The notes beneath the pieces are model-generated. The model did no database searches. It was not told where the DNA came from and worked only from the letters and a program-made list of their open reading frames with translations. Both the position numbers and the translations under genes were made by a program. A DNA stretch of 64,000 nt. Source: Wenjunlia vitaminophila DSM 41686 (GTDB lineage Bacteria; Actinomycetota; Actinomycetes; Streptomycetales; Streptomycetaceae). Within the stretch, counting starts at the first letter, position 1; each line of letters opens with the position of its first letter. Below are positions 32,000-39,773 of this stretch, piece by piece. The stretch spans positions 210,484-274,483 of the forward strand of contig NZ_KB904635.1 of assembly GCF_000380165.1 (NCBI RefSeq), given 5' to 3'.

Positions 32000-34642
32000 A
32001 TGGCCCGAGCGAACCTGCGTGCCGCGTTCATGAGTGGAGTGACATCGACCATCACCGCGCAACAGGTGTTCACTGATCGCACGGACGAGACGGCCGCGTT
32101 CAACCGCTCACTGGTCGCGTTGCACCAGACACTGGACACGGCCGAGGTCTCGCCTGTGGTGGACCGAGTTCAGGGACGCCGCAACGTTCTGACGTTCTAC
32201 GGCGTGGGAGGCATAGGCAAGACCACTCTCTCGCACGAGTTGGAACGCCGTCTCCTGGCAGGAGAGGGTCTGGACGACGTCGCAAACGAGGAACAGAGCG
32301 AAGCGGTTTCCGTGCGTATCGACGTCTCAGAAGAAGGCGCCTCCGACTTGGAGAACCTGTTGCTGCGGCTGCGCGCCGGGCTGGGGCAGTTGGACAACGA
32401 GTGGCCGGCCTTCGATCTGGCGTTGGCGTCGTACTGGGTCCGAGCCCACCCGGGCGAGGCCTTGCAGGAGTTCCTTGACGCCTCACCAGCGACACGGCGT
32501 GCCTCGCGTGGGGTCCGGCTCGGCGAACAGATCGCGGGTAATGTCGCGCAGGCCCTTTCCTCGGACTTCGGCGGTCTGGCCGGGATGGCACAGCGAGCGG
32601 CGCTGGGCACGTATCGAGCGATCAGAGACCGGGTCCGCGAGGGCAGGCTGCTGTCCGAGTGCGAGCTGTTCGCCGAGTTGATCGAGGCGGAGGCCGACTA
32701 CGAGACGCTGTCGTTCTTCCCCTACCTGTTGGCCTGGGACCTGGAACGCAAGGTGCGCCGTCGGAACAAGCGCCCACGTATGTGCGTGTTCCTTGACACC
32801 TTTGAGGTACTCGGTGGTCAAGGTGACCGTACGGCTGAGCGGTACGTGCAGCGTTGCGTCTACCTCATGCCGAACGTGCTCTTCGTCATCACCGGCCGGA
32901 ACCGGGTGGACTGGGCAGACGGTGGTACCAGCGGAGAACTCGATTTCACCGGCCCCGAGCGCTGGCCGAACCTCCACTTCTCCAACCAGACCGCCGAGCC
33001 GCGCCAACACCTCGTCGGTTACCTTTCGGACTCGGACGCGGACAGCTATCTGCAGGAAGCACTGACCCAGGACGGCACGTCGGCCATCCCACCCGAGGTA
33101 CGCTCGCGAATCATCTCTGGCGGGCAGGGATTACCGCTCTATCTGGACCTGTCCGTGTCGCACTTCGTCGAGCTGCTTGCGCGGGGCAGTCAACCCGCGG
33201 TCGAACACTTCGGTGGGACGTTCACGGCCGTCGCCAAGCGGTCCATCAGGGACCTCCCCAGGGAAGAACGAGATCTGGTCCGCACCGCGGCACTCGTCGA
33301 CCGGGTGGATGCCGCGTTGTTGCGGGCCGGGCAACCCACCCTCTCGGACGGCAGTGTGGCACGGTTCCTCCGCAGACCTTTCCTCACCCATGACGACGCC
33401 TACGAGCTCCCGTACGCCCTGCACGGGGCGCTTCGAGCCGCCATCAGCGAGGCCGACCGTGGGCTCCCAGACGGCTGGTCGGACCGCGATCGCGCCGAGG
33501 TCGCCGCTCGGTTGCTACGCCGACTCGGGGAGCGGTCGCAGACAGCGACCGGGCGCGCCGCCGTGGCCCAGGCCCTCGAATCCGGCCTCAAGCTGTCGAG
33601 GGACCACGGGGTCTTCGATGACTGGATGGCCCGAGCCACCCAACATCTGGTGGAGGCGGGACAGTGGACAGCCATCGGTACGAACCTCGACGGCGGTCCA
33701 GCGGAACTCCCGGAGTTCCGTGCGATGCGCGCGGCGATCGAAGGGGTGTGGCTGCGCAGAACCGGTCGCGCGGTCGAGGCGGTCGAAGCGCTTGACGGAG
33801 CCGACGCGGACCTGGCGCCGGAGAGCCTTCCGGGCCAGCTCGTGCGACTGCACCTGGCCCATGCGCTACGCAACCAGGGCGACTACACACGGGCTGCGGG
33901 CATCTACCGCCAACTGCTCGGTGGCGAGTTCGCGACCGACGCGGACTACTGGCTCAGTGACTACGACTACCTCAACGGCCGCTTCACCACCGCGCTGTCC
34001 ACCCTCAGGAACCAGCGTGCGGGCGACGTGGCGCACGAGGGCGAGCGGCTCAGGCTCATCGGACACATCCTGAGGGTCAACGCCCGCTTCGATGACGCCG
34101 CCGCCTCCTACAACGAGGCGATCACTCTGGCCCGTAACGCGGACCTTGCCGCGGCGGAAGCCAAGGCGCTGGCCAATCTCGCCCAGACCGCGTGTTGGTC
34201 TGGGGACACCGCCACCGTGTCCAACGCGGCGGCCCGGGGGAGGGAACTGCTCGACCTGGTCCCCAATCCGGTCGAGCTGGTCAAGATCCGCTCTGCCGAG
34301 GCCGTGTGCTGGGCCATGGCCGACGAACTGGCCAAGGCCAGGGAAGCAGTCGCCGACACCCGCCGACTGGCAGACGCCATCAGCTACCGGGGCGGGCACA
34401 ACCTTGCTGACGTGGCCCAGGTCCTCATCGGCGTCTCCACCGGGGACCACGATGGCGCCCGACGAACTCGAGACGCTCTGGACGAACGGACCCGCGCCTC
34501 GGGCGGCAACATCTACTGGGTGTCCGTCGTCACCAGCTGGCTCGACGGCCTCGCATCAGCCGCCGCCTGGCACCCCACCATCGACTGGGTGGACGGCGCC
34601 GACGCTGCGCTCGGTCGTTGGGTCGCGGTGGTGGCCGCGTAG
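32000..34642 (+). CDS. STAND-type NTPase with TPR-like repeats
   Basis: An 880-residue protein with no signal peptide or membrane segment. A P-loop (GVGGIGKTT, residues 68-76) and a Walker B strand (CVFLDTFEV, about 261-269) define the NTPase. A NB-ARC-like GLPL motif lies at 377-380 and a winged-helix-like region follows. From about residue 560 to the end, helical hairpins such as GDYTRAAGIYRQLL and ARFDDAAASYNEAITLA look like TPR repeats. STAND proteins are ligand-triggered switches used in signalling, cell death and phage defence. Leu378 in the GLPL motif is encoded by TTA. ATG at 32000 has GAGGAG 5 bases upstream. The Gfo/Idh gene follows 35 bases later. No effector domain is recognisable at either end. 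Confidence 0.88.
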   Translation: MARANLRAAFMSGVTSTITAQQVFTDRTDETAAFNRSLVALHQTLDTAEVSPVVDRVQGRRNVLTFYGVGGIGKTTLSHELERRLLAGEGLDDVANEEQSEAVSVRIDVSEEGASDLENLLLRLRAGLGQLDNEWPAFDLALASYWVRAHPGEALQEFLDASPATRRASRGVRLGEQIAGNVAQALSSDFGGLAGMAQRAALGTYRAIRDRVREGRLLSECELFAELIEAEADYETLSFFPYLLAWDLERKVRRRNKRPRMCVFLDTFEVLGGQGDRTAERYVQRCVYLMPNVLFVITGRNRVDWADGGTSGELDFTGPERWPNLHFSNQTAEPRQHLVGYLSDSDADSYLQEALTQDGTSAIPPEVRSRIISGGQGLPLYLDLSVSHFVELLARGSQPAVEHFGGTFTAVAKRSIRDLPREERDLVRTAALVDRVDAALLRAGQPTLSDGSVARFLRRPFLTHDDAYELPYALHGALRAAISEADRGLPDGWSDRDRAEVAARLLRRLGERSQTATGRAAVAQALESGLKLSRDHGVFDDWMARATQHLVEAGQWTAIGTNLDGGPAELPEFRAMRAAIEGVWLRRTGRAVEAVEALDGADADLAPESLPGQLVRLHLAHALRNQGDYTRAAGIYRQLLGGEFATDADYWLSDYDYLNGRFTTALSTLRNQRAGDVAHEGERLRLIGHILRVNARFDDAAASYNEAITLARNADLAAAEAKALANLAQTACWSGDTATVSNAAARGRELLDLVPNPVELVKIRSAEAVCWAMADELAKAREAVADTRRLADAISYRGGHNLADVAQVLIGVSTGDHDGARRTRDALDERTRASGGNIYWVSVVTSWLDGLASAAAWHPTIDWVDGADAALGRWVAVVAA

Positions 34643-34677
34643 TGGGGCGCCCCGGCGAGCAAGGGAGAACGGTTGCC

Positions 34678-35637
34678 ATGACTCAGGCTGTGCGCGTCGG
34701 GCTGGTCGGGCTGGGCATCATCGCGGAGACGCATCTCGAAGTGCTGGCCGACCTGCCCCGTGTGGACCTGGATTTCACAGTCGATCCGTACGTGGCGGAG
34801 CCACCCGCATTCCGTGACAGAAAGCCACCGCACTACAAGAATCTCGTCGATGCTCTGGACGACCACCAACCAGATCTCATTGTGCTCGCCACCCCCACCA
34901 CCATGCACGCTGTCCTGGCGGCTGAGGCATTGGCTCACTCCGGGGCACGGGTCCTCGTTGAGAAACCGTTGGTGCACGATCTGGACTCGCTTCACCACCT
35001 GTCCTCACTGCGAGACACCGAGCGCGTGGACGAGCGCCTTTTCGTCGCACACCACTTCGCGTTCTCTCCGGAGGTGCGCTGGGCTGCCGAACTGATAGAC
35101 CGGCACCCTGAGTGGGGGCCGGTCACTGCGCTCACCTCAGCGTTCTACGATCCATACGTCCTGCGAGGCGAGCAAGCATTCACCTCGTACGTCTCCAGTT
35201 GGATGGACTCCGGCGTGAACCAGCTCAGCGTGCTGGCTCGCTTCGTGGAACCCATCGCACTGACCTCTGCCCAGTTTCGGGACGAGGGTGCGAGCGCCTG
35301 GTGTACCTGCGCCTATCGCTCACGTGGCGCGGAGGGTATCGCCAGGCTGCGAACCAGTTGGCTCACCGGGTCCAGCAGCAAGGAAACCGCCCTTGCCTTC
35401 GGGCGCTCGGGCGTTGACCTGTGGATTGATCACACCGCCATGACCGGGTTCGCCGCGCAGGGCAATCAGCTCCTCGCCACGCACGGCCATGACGGCCGCA
35501 CGCCTCGGAAGATCGCCCACTACCGACCGCTCTATGAGAGCCTGCTTTCCACTCGCCCGGACCCAGTGCTCAGCTTCGACACCGCGGTGACCATCACCGA
35601 GATACACCACGCCGACCCCGCCCCCGAGGTACCGTGA
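34678..35637 (+). CDS. Gfo/Idh/MocA-family oxidoreductase
   Basis: A 319-residue NAD(P)-dependent oxidoreductase. The N-terminal Rossmann fold reads RVGLVGLGIIAETHLEVL. The conserved VEKPLVHDLDSL (EKP motif, about residue 95) is present. The C-terminal alpha/beta domain would bind the sugar-type substrate; a catalytic Lys is available in EKP, and the following HHFAFSPEVRWA is typical of the family. ATG at 34678 has AAGGGAG about 11 bases upstream. Only 35 bases separate it from the STAND gene, so cotranscription is likely. Its role beside a STAND switch is unknown: it could be an unrelated sugar enzyme or an effector that consumes NAD(P). Confidence 0.85.
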   Translation: MTQAVRVGLVGLGIIAETHLEVLADLPRVDLDFTVDPYVAEPPAFRDRKPPHYKNLVDALDDHQPDLIVLATPTTMHAVLAAEALAHSGARVLVEKPLVHDLDSLHHLSSLRDTERVDERLFVAHHFAFSPEVRWAAELIDRHPEWGPVTALTSAFYDPYVLRGEQAFTSYVSSWMDSGVNQLSVLARFVEPIALTSAQFRDEGASAWCTCAYRSRGAEGIARLRTSWLTGSSSKETALAFGRSGVDLWIDHTAMTGFAAQGNQLLATHGHDGRTPRKIAHYRPLYESLLSTRPDPVLSFDTAVTITEIHHADPAPEVP

Positions 35638-35722
35638 CGCCGCCCCGCATGGCCGGAGCCAGCGGGCCTCGGAGGACTGCGGCGGACCGTCGATGCAGAC
35701 GGTTCAACTAGCATTCCCAGGC

Positions 35723-36526
35723 ATGGCGATGTTCGTGCACCTGACGTCGGCGGCGAACGCGTCGCGGATCCGACGGTCCGGAGTGCGGCCGGCCAGCCAC
35801 GGACAGGGCGGCACGCGCGGGGCGTACTGCTTCCCGGTGCTGCCGTCGTACACCCTCACCCACCAGTGGCTGCGTGAACTGGCCCGCTTCGGCCACCGGG
35901 GAAGGCTGGTGGCCGTCCACGTGCGGTTGGACGACGACCAGCGCGTGCTGGTCGGGCGTTACACGGACCGCACGCGGGGCGCCCAGTCCACGGTCACCGC
36001 GGCCGAGGCGGTGCGGCGGATCGCCGCGCTGGACGACCCACGGGGGTGGGAGGTGTTCGTACCCCGGGCGATCCGGCCGCGCGAAGTGCACCGGATCCGG
36101 CCCGTGCCGCAGGTGGTGGGCTGGCGGTACTACCCTGACGCCCACGGCGTGCGCCCCTGCACCTGCATGGGATGCCGGGTACGCGGGGAGTACGGTGCGC
36201 GCCGCCTGCGCGAGCGGTTGCCGCATCCGCTGGACGGTCCGCCGCCTCCAGCCAGAGTGCTGCTCGCCAGGGTCGCGGCAGCCGGTGATCCCGGAGACCC
36301 AGCCGTGTTGCGCGAGGCGTTGCACTGGTTCGGCATGCGTCGACGGGGCCCGCTCGCCCGGCTGGCCCGCCTCACCGCCCATCCCGACCCCGGCGTGCGG
36401 GAAGAACTGGTGTGGGCGGTCGCCCGCTGGTCAACCCCCGGGGTCAACGCGCTGCTCGACGCTCTCGCGGACGACCCGCACCCGGGCGTCCGGAAGGCGG
36501 TGGAGGCGGTCCGTGAGTCGCAGTGA
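35723..36526 (+). CDS. HEAT-repeat protein with possible ART-like N-domain
   Basis: A 267-residue protein of unknown function. The N-terminal 125 residues (MFVHLTSAANASRIRRSGVRP, later WEVFVPRAIRPREVHRI) have the H-x-T...N..I...G pattern and the late Glu-x-x-V strand seen in DarT/KptA-like ADP-ribosyltransferase folds; this is a tentative, pattern-level resemblance. Near residue 148 there is a Cys cluster, CTCMGCRVRGEYGARR, that could bind zinc. The last 90 residues look like HEAT repeats (TAHPDPGVREELVWAVARW, DDPHPGVRKAVEAVRES). The start is ATG at 35723, or 35729; no ribosome-binding site is visible and TAGCAT lies 8 bases upstream, so it may be leaderless. Confidence 0.7.
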   Translation: MAMFVHLTSAANASRIRRSGVRPASHGQGGTRGAYCFPVLPSYTLTHQWLRELARFGHRGRLVAVHVRLDDDQRVLVGRYTDRTRGAQSTVTAAEAVRRIAALDDPRGWEVFVPRAIRPREVHRIRPVPQVVGWRYYPDAHGVRPCTCMGCRVRGEYGARRLRERLPHPLDGPPPPARVLLARVAAAGDPGDPAVLREALHWFGMRRRGPLARLARLTAHPDPGVREELVWAVARWSTPGVNALLDALADDPHPGVRKAVEAVRESQ

Positions 36527-36550
36527 TCACTGGCCCCCGGAACCGACCAC

Positions 36551-37204
36551 CTAGGTGGCGGCCAGCAGCACCGCGAGGACCGCGGCCCCGGCCAGGGTCG
36601 GGCCGATGACCTCGAACGCCCAGCGGACGACCGCCTCGCCGGCGGCCTCCGGTCGGTCCCGGTTCCGCTCCAGGGTCTCCCGCAACTCGTCCACCGCGGT
36701 GTCCGACCACGCCTTGGTCGGGCTGTGCAGCGCGCCCCGGCTGAAGGCCGAGGTGGTGGTCCTTCCGTACGGGTCCTCGGTGGCGGCCCTGACCTGGTTG
36801 CGGCTGGCCCGTTTGCGCTGGCGCATCGAGACCGGGACGGCCCAGAGCTGGTACTTGCGGTCCTCGGTCAACGCCTCGACGGTGTACGCGGAGCGCAGGT
36901 CGGCCACGACCGACCAGGGCAGGGTGATCGTGCGGAACGGGTTCCGCACCACCATGCGTTCCTCCGACGCGAACACCGCGGGTCGCAGGGTGAACGCGAC
37001 GACGACCGGCGCGATCATCAGCAGCGACGCCAGCGCCAGCCAGGGCACCCGGCCCTCCCCGTGCAGCACCGCGTCGCCCACCAGCCAGCCGCCGACTGCG
37101 AGCAGCAGCACGCCGGTGATGATGCCGGACGTCGAACGGTAGGAGCGCGCCGCGTACACGGGCTCCGGGGTCGGCGTCCCGGGACGGTTGTCGGGGCTCG
37201 TCAT
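36551..37204 (-). CDS. PH-like-domain membrane protein
   Basis: A 217-residue protein with two adjacent hydrophobic segments near the N-terminus (about residues 28-46 and 54-73) and one at the C-terminus (about 195-216). Between them is a bacterial PH-like domain (VVRNPFRTITLPWSVVADLRSAYTVEALTEDRKYQLWAVPV). A basic, Ser/Thr-rich cytoplasmic stretch with PYGRTTTSAFSR follows. The function is unknown; it is conserved next to deoC in streptomycetes as far as I recall. ATG at 37204 has no clear ribosome-binding site, but CACAAT 8 bases upstream could be a -10 for a leaderless message. It is divergent from deoC, so the deoC operator region may serve both. Confidence 0.8.
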   Translation of the reverse strand: MTSPDNRPGTPTPEPVYAARSYRSTSGIITGVLLLAVGGWLVGDAVLHGEGRVPWLALASLLMIAPVVVAFTLRPAVFASEERMVVRNPFRTITLPWSVVADLRSAYTVEALTEDRKYQLWAVPVSMRQRKRASRNQVRAATEDPYGRTTTSAFSRGALHSPTKAWSDTAVDELRETLERNRDRPEAAGEAVVRWAFEVIGPTLAGAAVLAVLLAAT

Positions 37205-37314
37205 GAGATCCGATTGTGCCTGAACCCGGGCGGCGACCCCGACTCGACGGCATTGCGGTACCGCATCGATAACCGGTCGGGGAACGGTCGGTAGCCGCGG
37301 ACCTCCCCCTTCCG

Positions 37315-37333
37315 CTACGCGTGTAGATATGCT
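37315..37333 (+). promoter_or_regulatory. CTACGCGTGTAG operator and -10 of deoC
   Basis: The dyad CTACGCGTGTAG (37315-37326) differs by one base from the perfect CTACGCGCGTAG found before the purine nucleoside phosphorylase and add genes. It abuts a -10 element TATGCT (37328-37333). Six bases later is the GTG of deoC, so the mRNA is probably leaderless. Confidence 0.7.
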
Positions 37334-37339
37334 CGTCTG

Positions 37340-38338
37340 GTGAGCATGCCCACTGTTCCCGCATACGGCCCCGACGCGGCCGGCCGGCTGGCCGAGATGG
37401 CGGACGTCACCGCCTCGGACAGCGCCCTGCGCCGCTTCCTGCACGGGCTCCCCGGCGTCGACGCGGTCGGCCTCCAGGCCCGCGCCGCTGCGCTCGGCAC
37501 CCGTTCGATCAAGACATCGGCCAAGGCGTACGCCCTTGACCTGGCGATCTCCATGATCGACCTGACCACCCTGGAAGGCGCGGACACCCCCGGGAAGGTC
37601 CGGGCGCTGTCCGCCAAGGGCGTCCGCCCCGACCCGACCGACCCGACCGCCCCTTCGGTCGCCGCCATCTGTGTCTATCCGGACATGGTGCCCGTGGCCC
37701 GGAAGGCCCTGGACGGCACCGGGGTCAAGGTGGCCTCGGTCGCCACCGCCTTCCCCTCGGGTCGGGCCGGGCTCCCGGTCAAGCTGGCGGACACGGCCGA
37801 GGCCGTGTCCGCCGGAGCGGACGAGATCGACATGGTGATCGACCGCGGCGCCTTCCTCGCCGGCAGGTACCGCGAGGTCTTCGAGACGATCGAGGCGGTC
37901 AAGGCGGCCTGCCGCCGTCCCGACGGCACCTCGGCGCACCTGAAGGTCATCTTCGAGACCGGGGAGCTGTCCACCTACGACAACGTGCGGCGCGCCTCCT
38001 GGCTCGCCATGCTGGCCGGCGCCGACTTCATCAAGACCTCGACCGGCAAGGTCGCGGTCAACGCCACCCCACCGGTGACCCTGCTGATGCTGGAAGCGGT
38101 CCGCGACTTCCACGCCGCCACCGGGGTACGGGTGGGACTGAAGCCGGCAGGAGGCATCCGCACCGCCAAGGACGCCATCAAGTACCTGGTGCTGGTGAAC
38201 GAGACGGCGGGTGAGGCCTGGCTGACCGCCGACTGGTTCCGGTTCGGTGCCTCCAGCCTGCTGAACGACCTGCTGATGCAGCGGCAGAAACTGAGCACGG
38301 GCAGGTACTCCGGCCCCGACTACGTGACGGTGGACTGA
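37340..38338 (+). CDS. deoC: Deoxyribose-phosphate aldolase
   Basis: Cleaves 2-deoxyribose-5-phosphate to acetaldehyde and glyceraldehyde-3-phosphate, ending deoxynucleoside breakdown. The 332 residues form the class I TIM barrel. Schiff-base Lys lies in GADFIKTSTGK near residue 233, the second Lys in VGLKPAGGIR near 265, and the Asp in ADEIDMVIDRG. The length is that of the longer actinobacterial form, about 70-80 residues more than E. coli DeoC, the extra being mostly N-terminal. The start is GTG at 37340. The aldehyde dehydrogenase gene begins 4 bases after its stop, so the product acetaldehyde can be oxidised by the next gene in the operon. Confidence 0.96.
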   Translation: MSMPTVPAYGPDAAGRLAEMADVTASDSALRRFLHGLPGVDAVGLQARAAALGTRSIKTSAKAYALDLAISMIDLTTLEGADTPGKVRALSAKGVRPDPTDPTAPSVAAICVYPDMVPVARKALDGTGVKVASVATAFPSGRAGLPVKLADTAEAVSAGADEIDMVIDRGAFLAGRYREVFETIEAVKAACRRPDGTSAHLKVIFETGELSTYDNVRRASWLAMLAGADFIKTSTGKVAVNATPPVTLLMLEAVRDFHAATGVRVGLKPAGGIRTAKDAIKYLVLVNETAGEAWLTADWFRFGASSLLNDLLMQRQKLSTGRYSGPDYVTVD

Positions 38339-38342
38339 CGAC

Positions 38343-39773
38343 ATGGCATTCGAGTACGCACCCGCGCCGCAGTCCCGGGCGATCGTGGACATCGCCCCCT
38401 CCTACGGCCTGTTCATCGACGGGGAGTTCGTCGAGGGCACCAGCGGTGAGCTGCGCAAGACCATCTCCCCGGCGAGCGAGGAGGTCCTCGCCGAGTACAC
38501 CCAGGCCGGCGCCGAGGACGTGGACCGTGCGGTGCGCGCCGCCCGGCGGGCCTTCCCGGCCTGGTCCGCGCTCCCCGGGGCGGAACGCGCCAAGTACCTG
38601 TTCCGGATCGCCCGGATCGTGCAGGAGCGCTCGCGGGAACTGGCGGTGCTGGAGACGCTGGACAACGGCAAGCCGATCCGGGAGACCCGGGACTTCGACC
38701 TGCCGACCGTGGCGGCGCACTTCTTCTACTACGCGGGCTGGGCGGACAAGCTCCCGTACGCGGGGTTCGGCCCCGACCCCAGGCCGCTGGGGGTGGCGGG
38801 GCAGATCATCCCGTGGAACTTCCCGCTGATGATGCTGGCCTGGAAGATCGCCCCGGCGTTGGCCACCGGCAACACGGTGGTGCTCAAGCCGGCGGAGACC
38901 ACGCCCCTGTCCGCGTTGTTCTTCGCGGACGTGTGCCGCCAGGCTGGCCTGCCCAGGGGCGTGGTGAACATCGTCACCGGGGACGGCGCCACCGGTCGCG
39001 CCCTGGTGGAGCACCCCGACATCAACAAGATCGCGTTCACCGGCTCCACCGCGGTGGGCAAGGGCATCGCCCGCGCGGTCGCCGGCACCGACCGCCGGCT
39101 CTCCCTCGAGCTCGGCGGCAAGGCGGCGAACGTGGTCTTCGACGACGCCCCGATCGACCAGGCGGTGGAGGGCATCGTCACGGGCATCTTCTTCAACCAG
39201 GGCCACGTGTGTTGCGCGGGCTCCCGGCTGCTGGTGCAGGAGTCGGTGGCCGAGGAGGTACTGGAGTCGCTGAAGCGGCGGATGGCCACGCTGCGCGTCG
39301 GTGACCCCCTGGACAAGAACACCGACATCGGGGCCATCAACTCGGCCGAACAACTCGCCCGCATCCGGGCGCTCGCCGACACCGGTGAGGCCGAGGGCGC
39401 CGAGCGCTGGTCACCGGCGTGCGAGCTACCGGGTTCCGGCTTCTGGTTCGCGCCGACGCTGTTCACCGGCGTCACCCAGGCCCACCGCATCGCCCGGGAG
39501 GAGATCTTCGGACCGGTGCTGTCCGTGCTCACCTTCCGCACCCCGGCCGAGGCCGTGGAGAAGGCCAACAACACGCCGTACGGGCTCTCCGCGGGCGTGT
39601 GGACCGAGAAGGGCTCGCGCATCCTGTGGATGGCCGACCGGCTGCGCGCCGGTGTGGTGTGGGCCAACACGTTCAACCGGTTCGATCCCTCCTCGCCGTT
39701 CGGCGGGTACAAGGAGTCGGGCTACGGCCGCGAGGGCGGCCGACACGGTCTGGAGGCGTACCTCGATGTCTGA
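38343..39773 (+). CDS. Aldehyde dehydrogenase
   Basis: A 476-residue NAD(P)-dependent aldehyde dehydrogenase, complete with cofactor loops (IIPWNFPLMMLAWKIAPAL, FTGSTAVGKGIA), the catalytic Glu in LELGGKAAN, the catalytic Cys in the NQGHVCCAGSR block and EEIFGPVLSVLTF. Given its position 4 bases after deoC, acetaldehyde is the likely substrate, giving acetate. The next gene overlaps its stop by 8 bases and encodes a shortened family member, suggesting a two-protein complex. Confidence 0.93.
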   Translation: MAFEYAPAPQSRAIVDIAPSYGLFIDGEFVEGTSGELRKTISPASEEVLAEYTQAGAEDVDRAVRAARRAFPAWSALPGAERAKYLFRIARIVQERSRELAVLETLDNGKPIRETRDFDLPTVAAHFFYYAGWADKLPYAGFGPDPRPLGVAGQIIPWNFPLMMLAWKIAPALATGNTVVLKPAETTPLSALFFADVCRQAGLPRGVVNIVTGDGATGRALVEHPDINKIAFTGSTAVGKGIARAVAGTDRRLSLELGGKAANVVFDDAPIDQAVEGIVTGIFFNQGHVCCAGSRLLVQESVAEEVLESLKRRMATLRVGDPLDKNTDIGAINSAEQLARIRALADTGEAEGAERWSPACELPGSGFWFAPTLFTGVTQAHRIAREEIFGPVLSVLTFRTPAEAVEKANNTPYGLSAGVWTEKGSRILWMADRLRAGVVWANTFNRFDPSSPFGGYKESGYGREGGRHGLEAYLDV

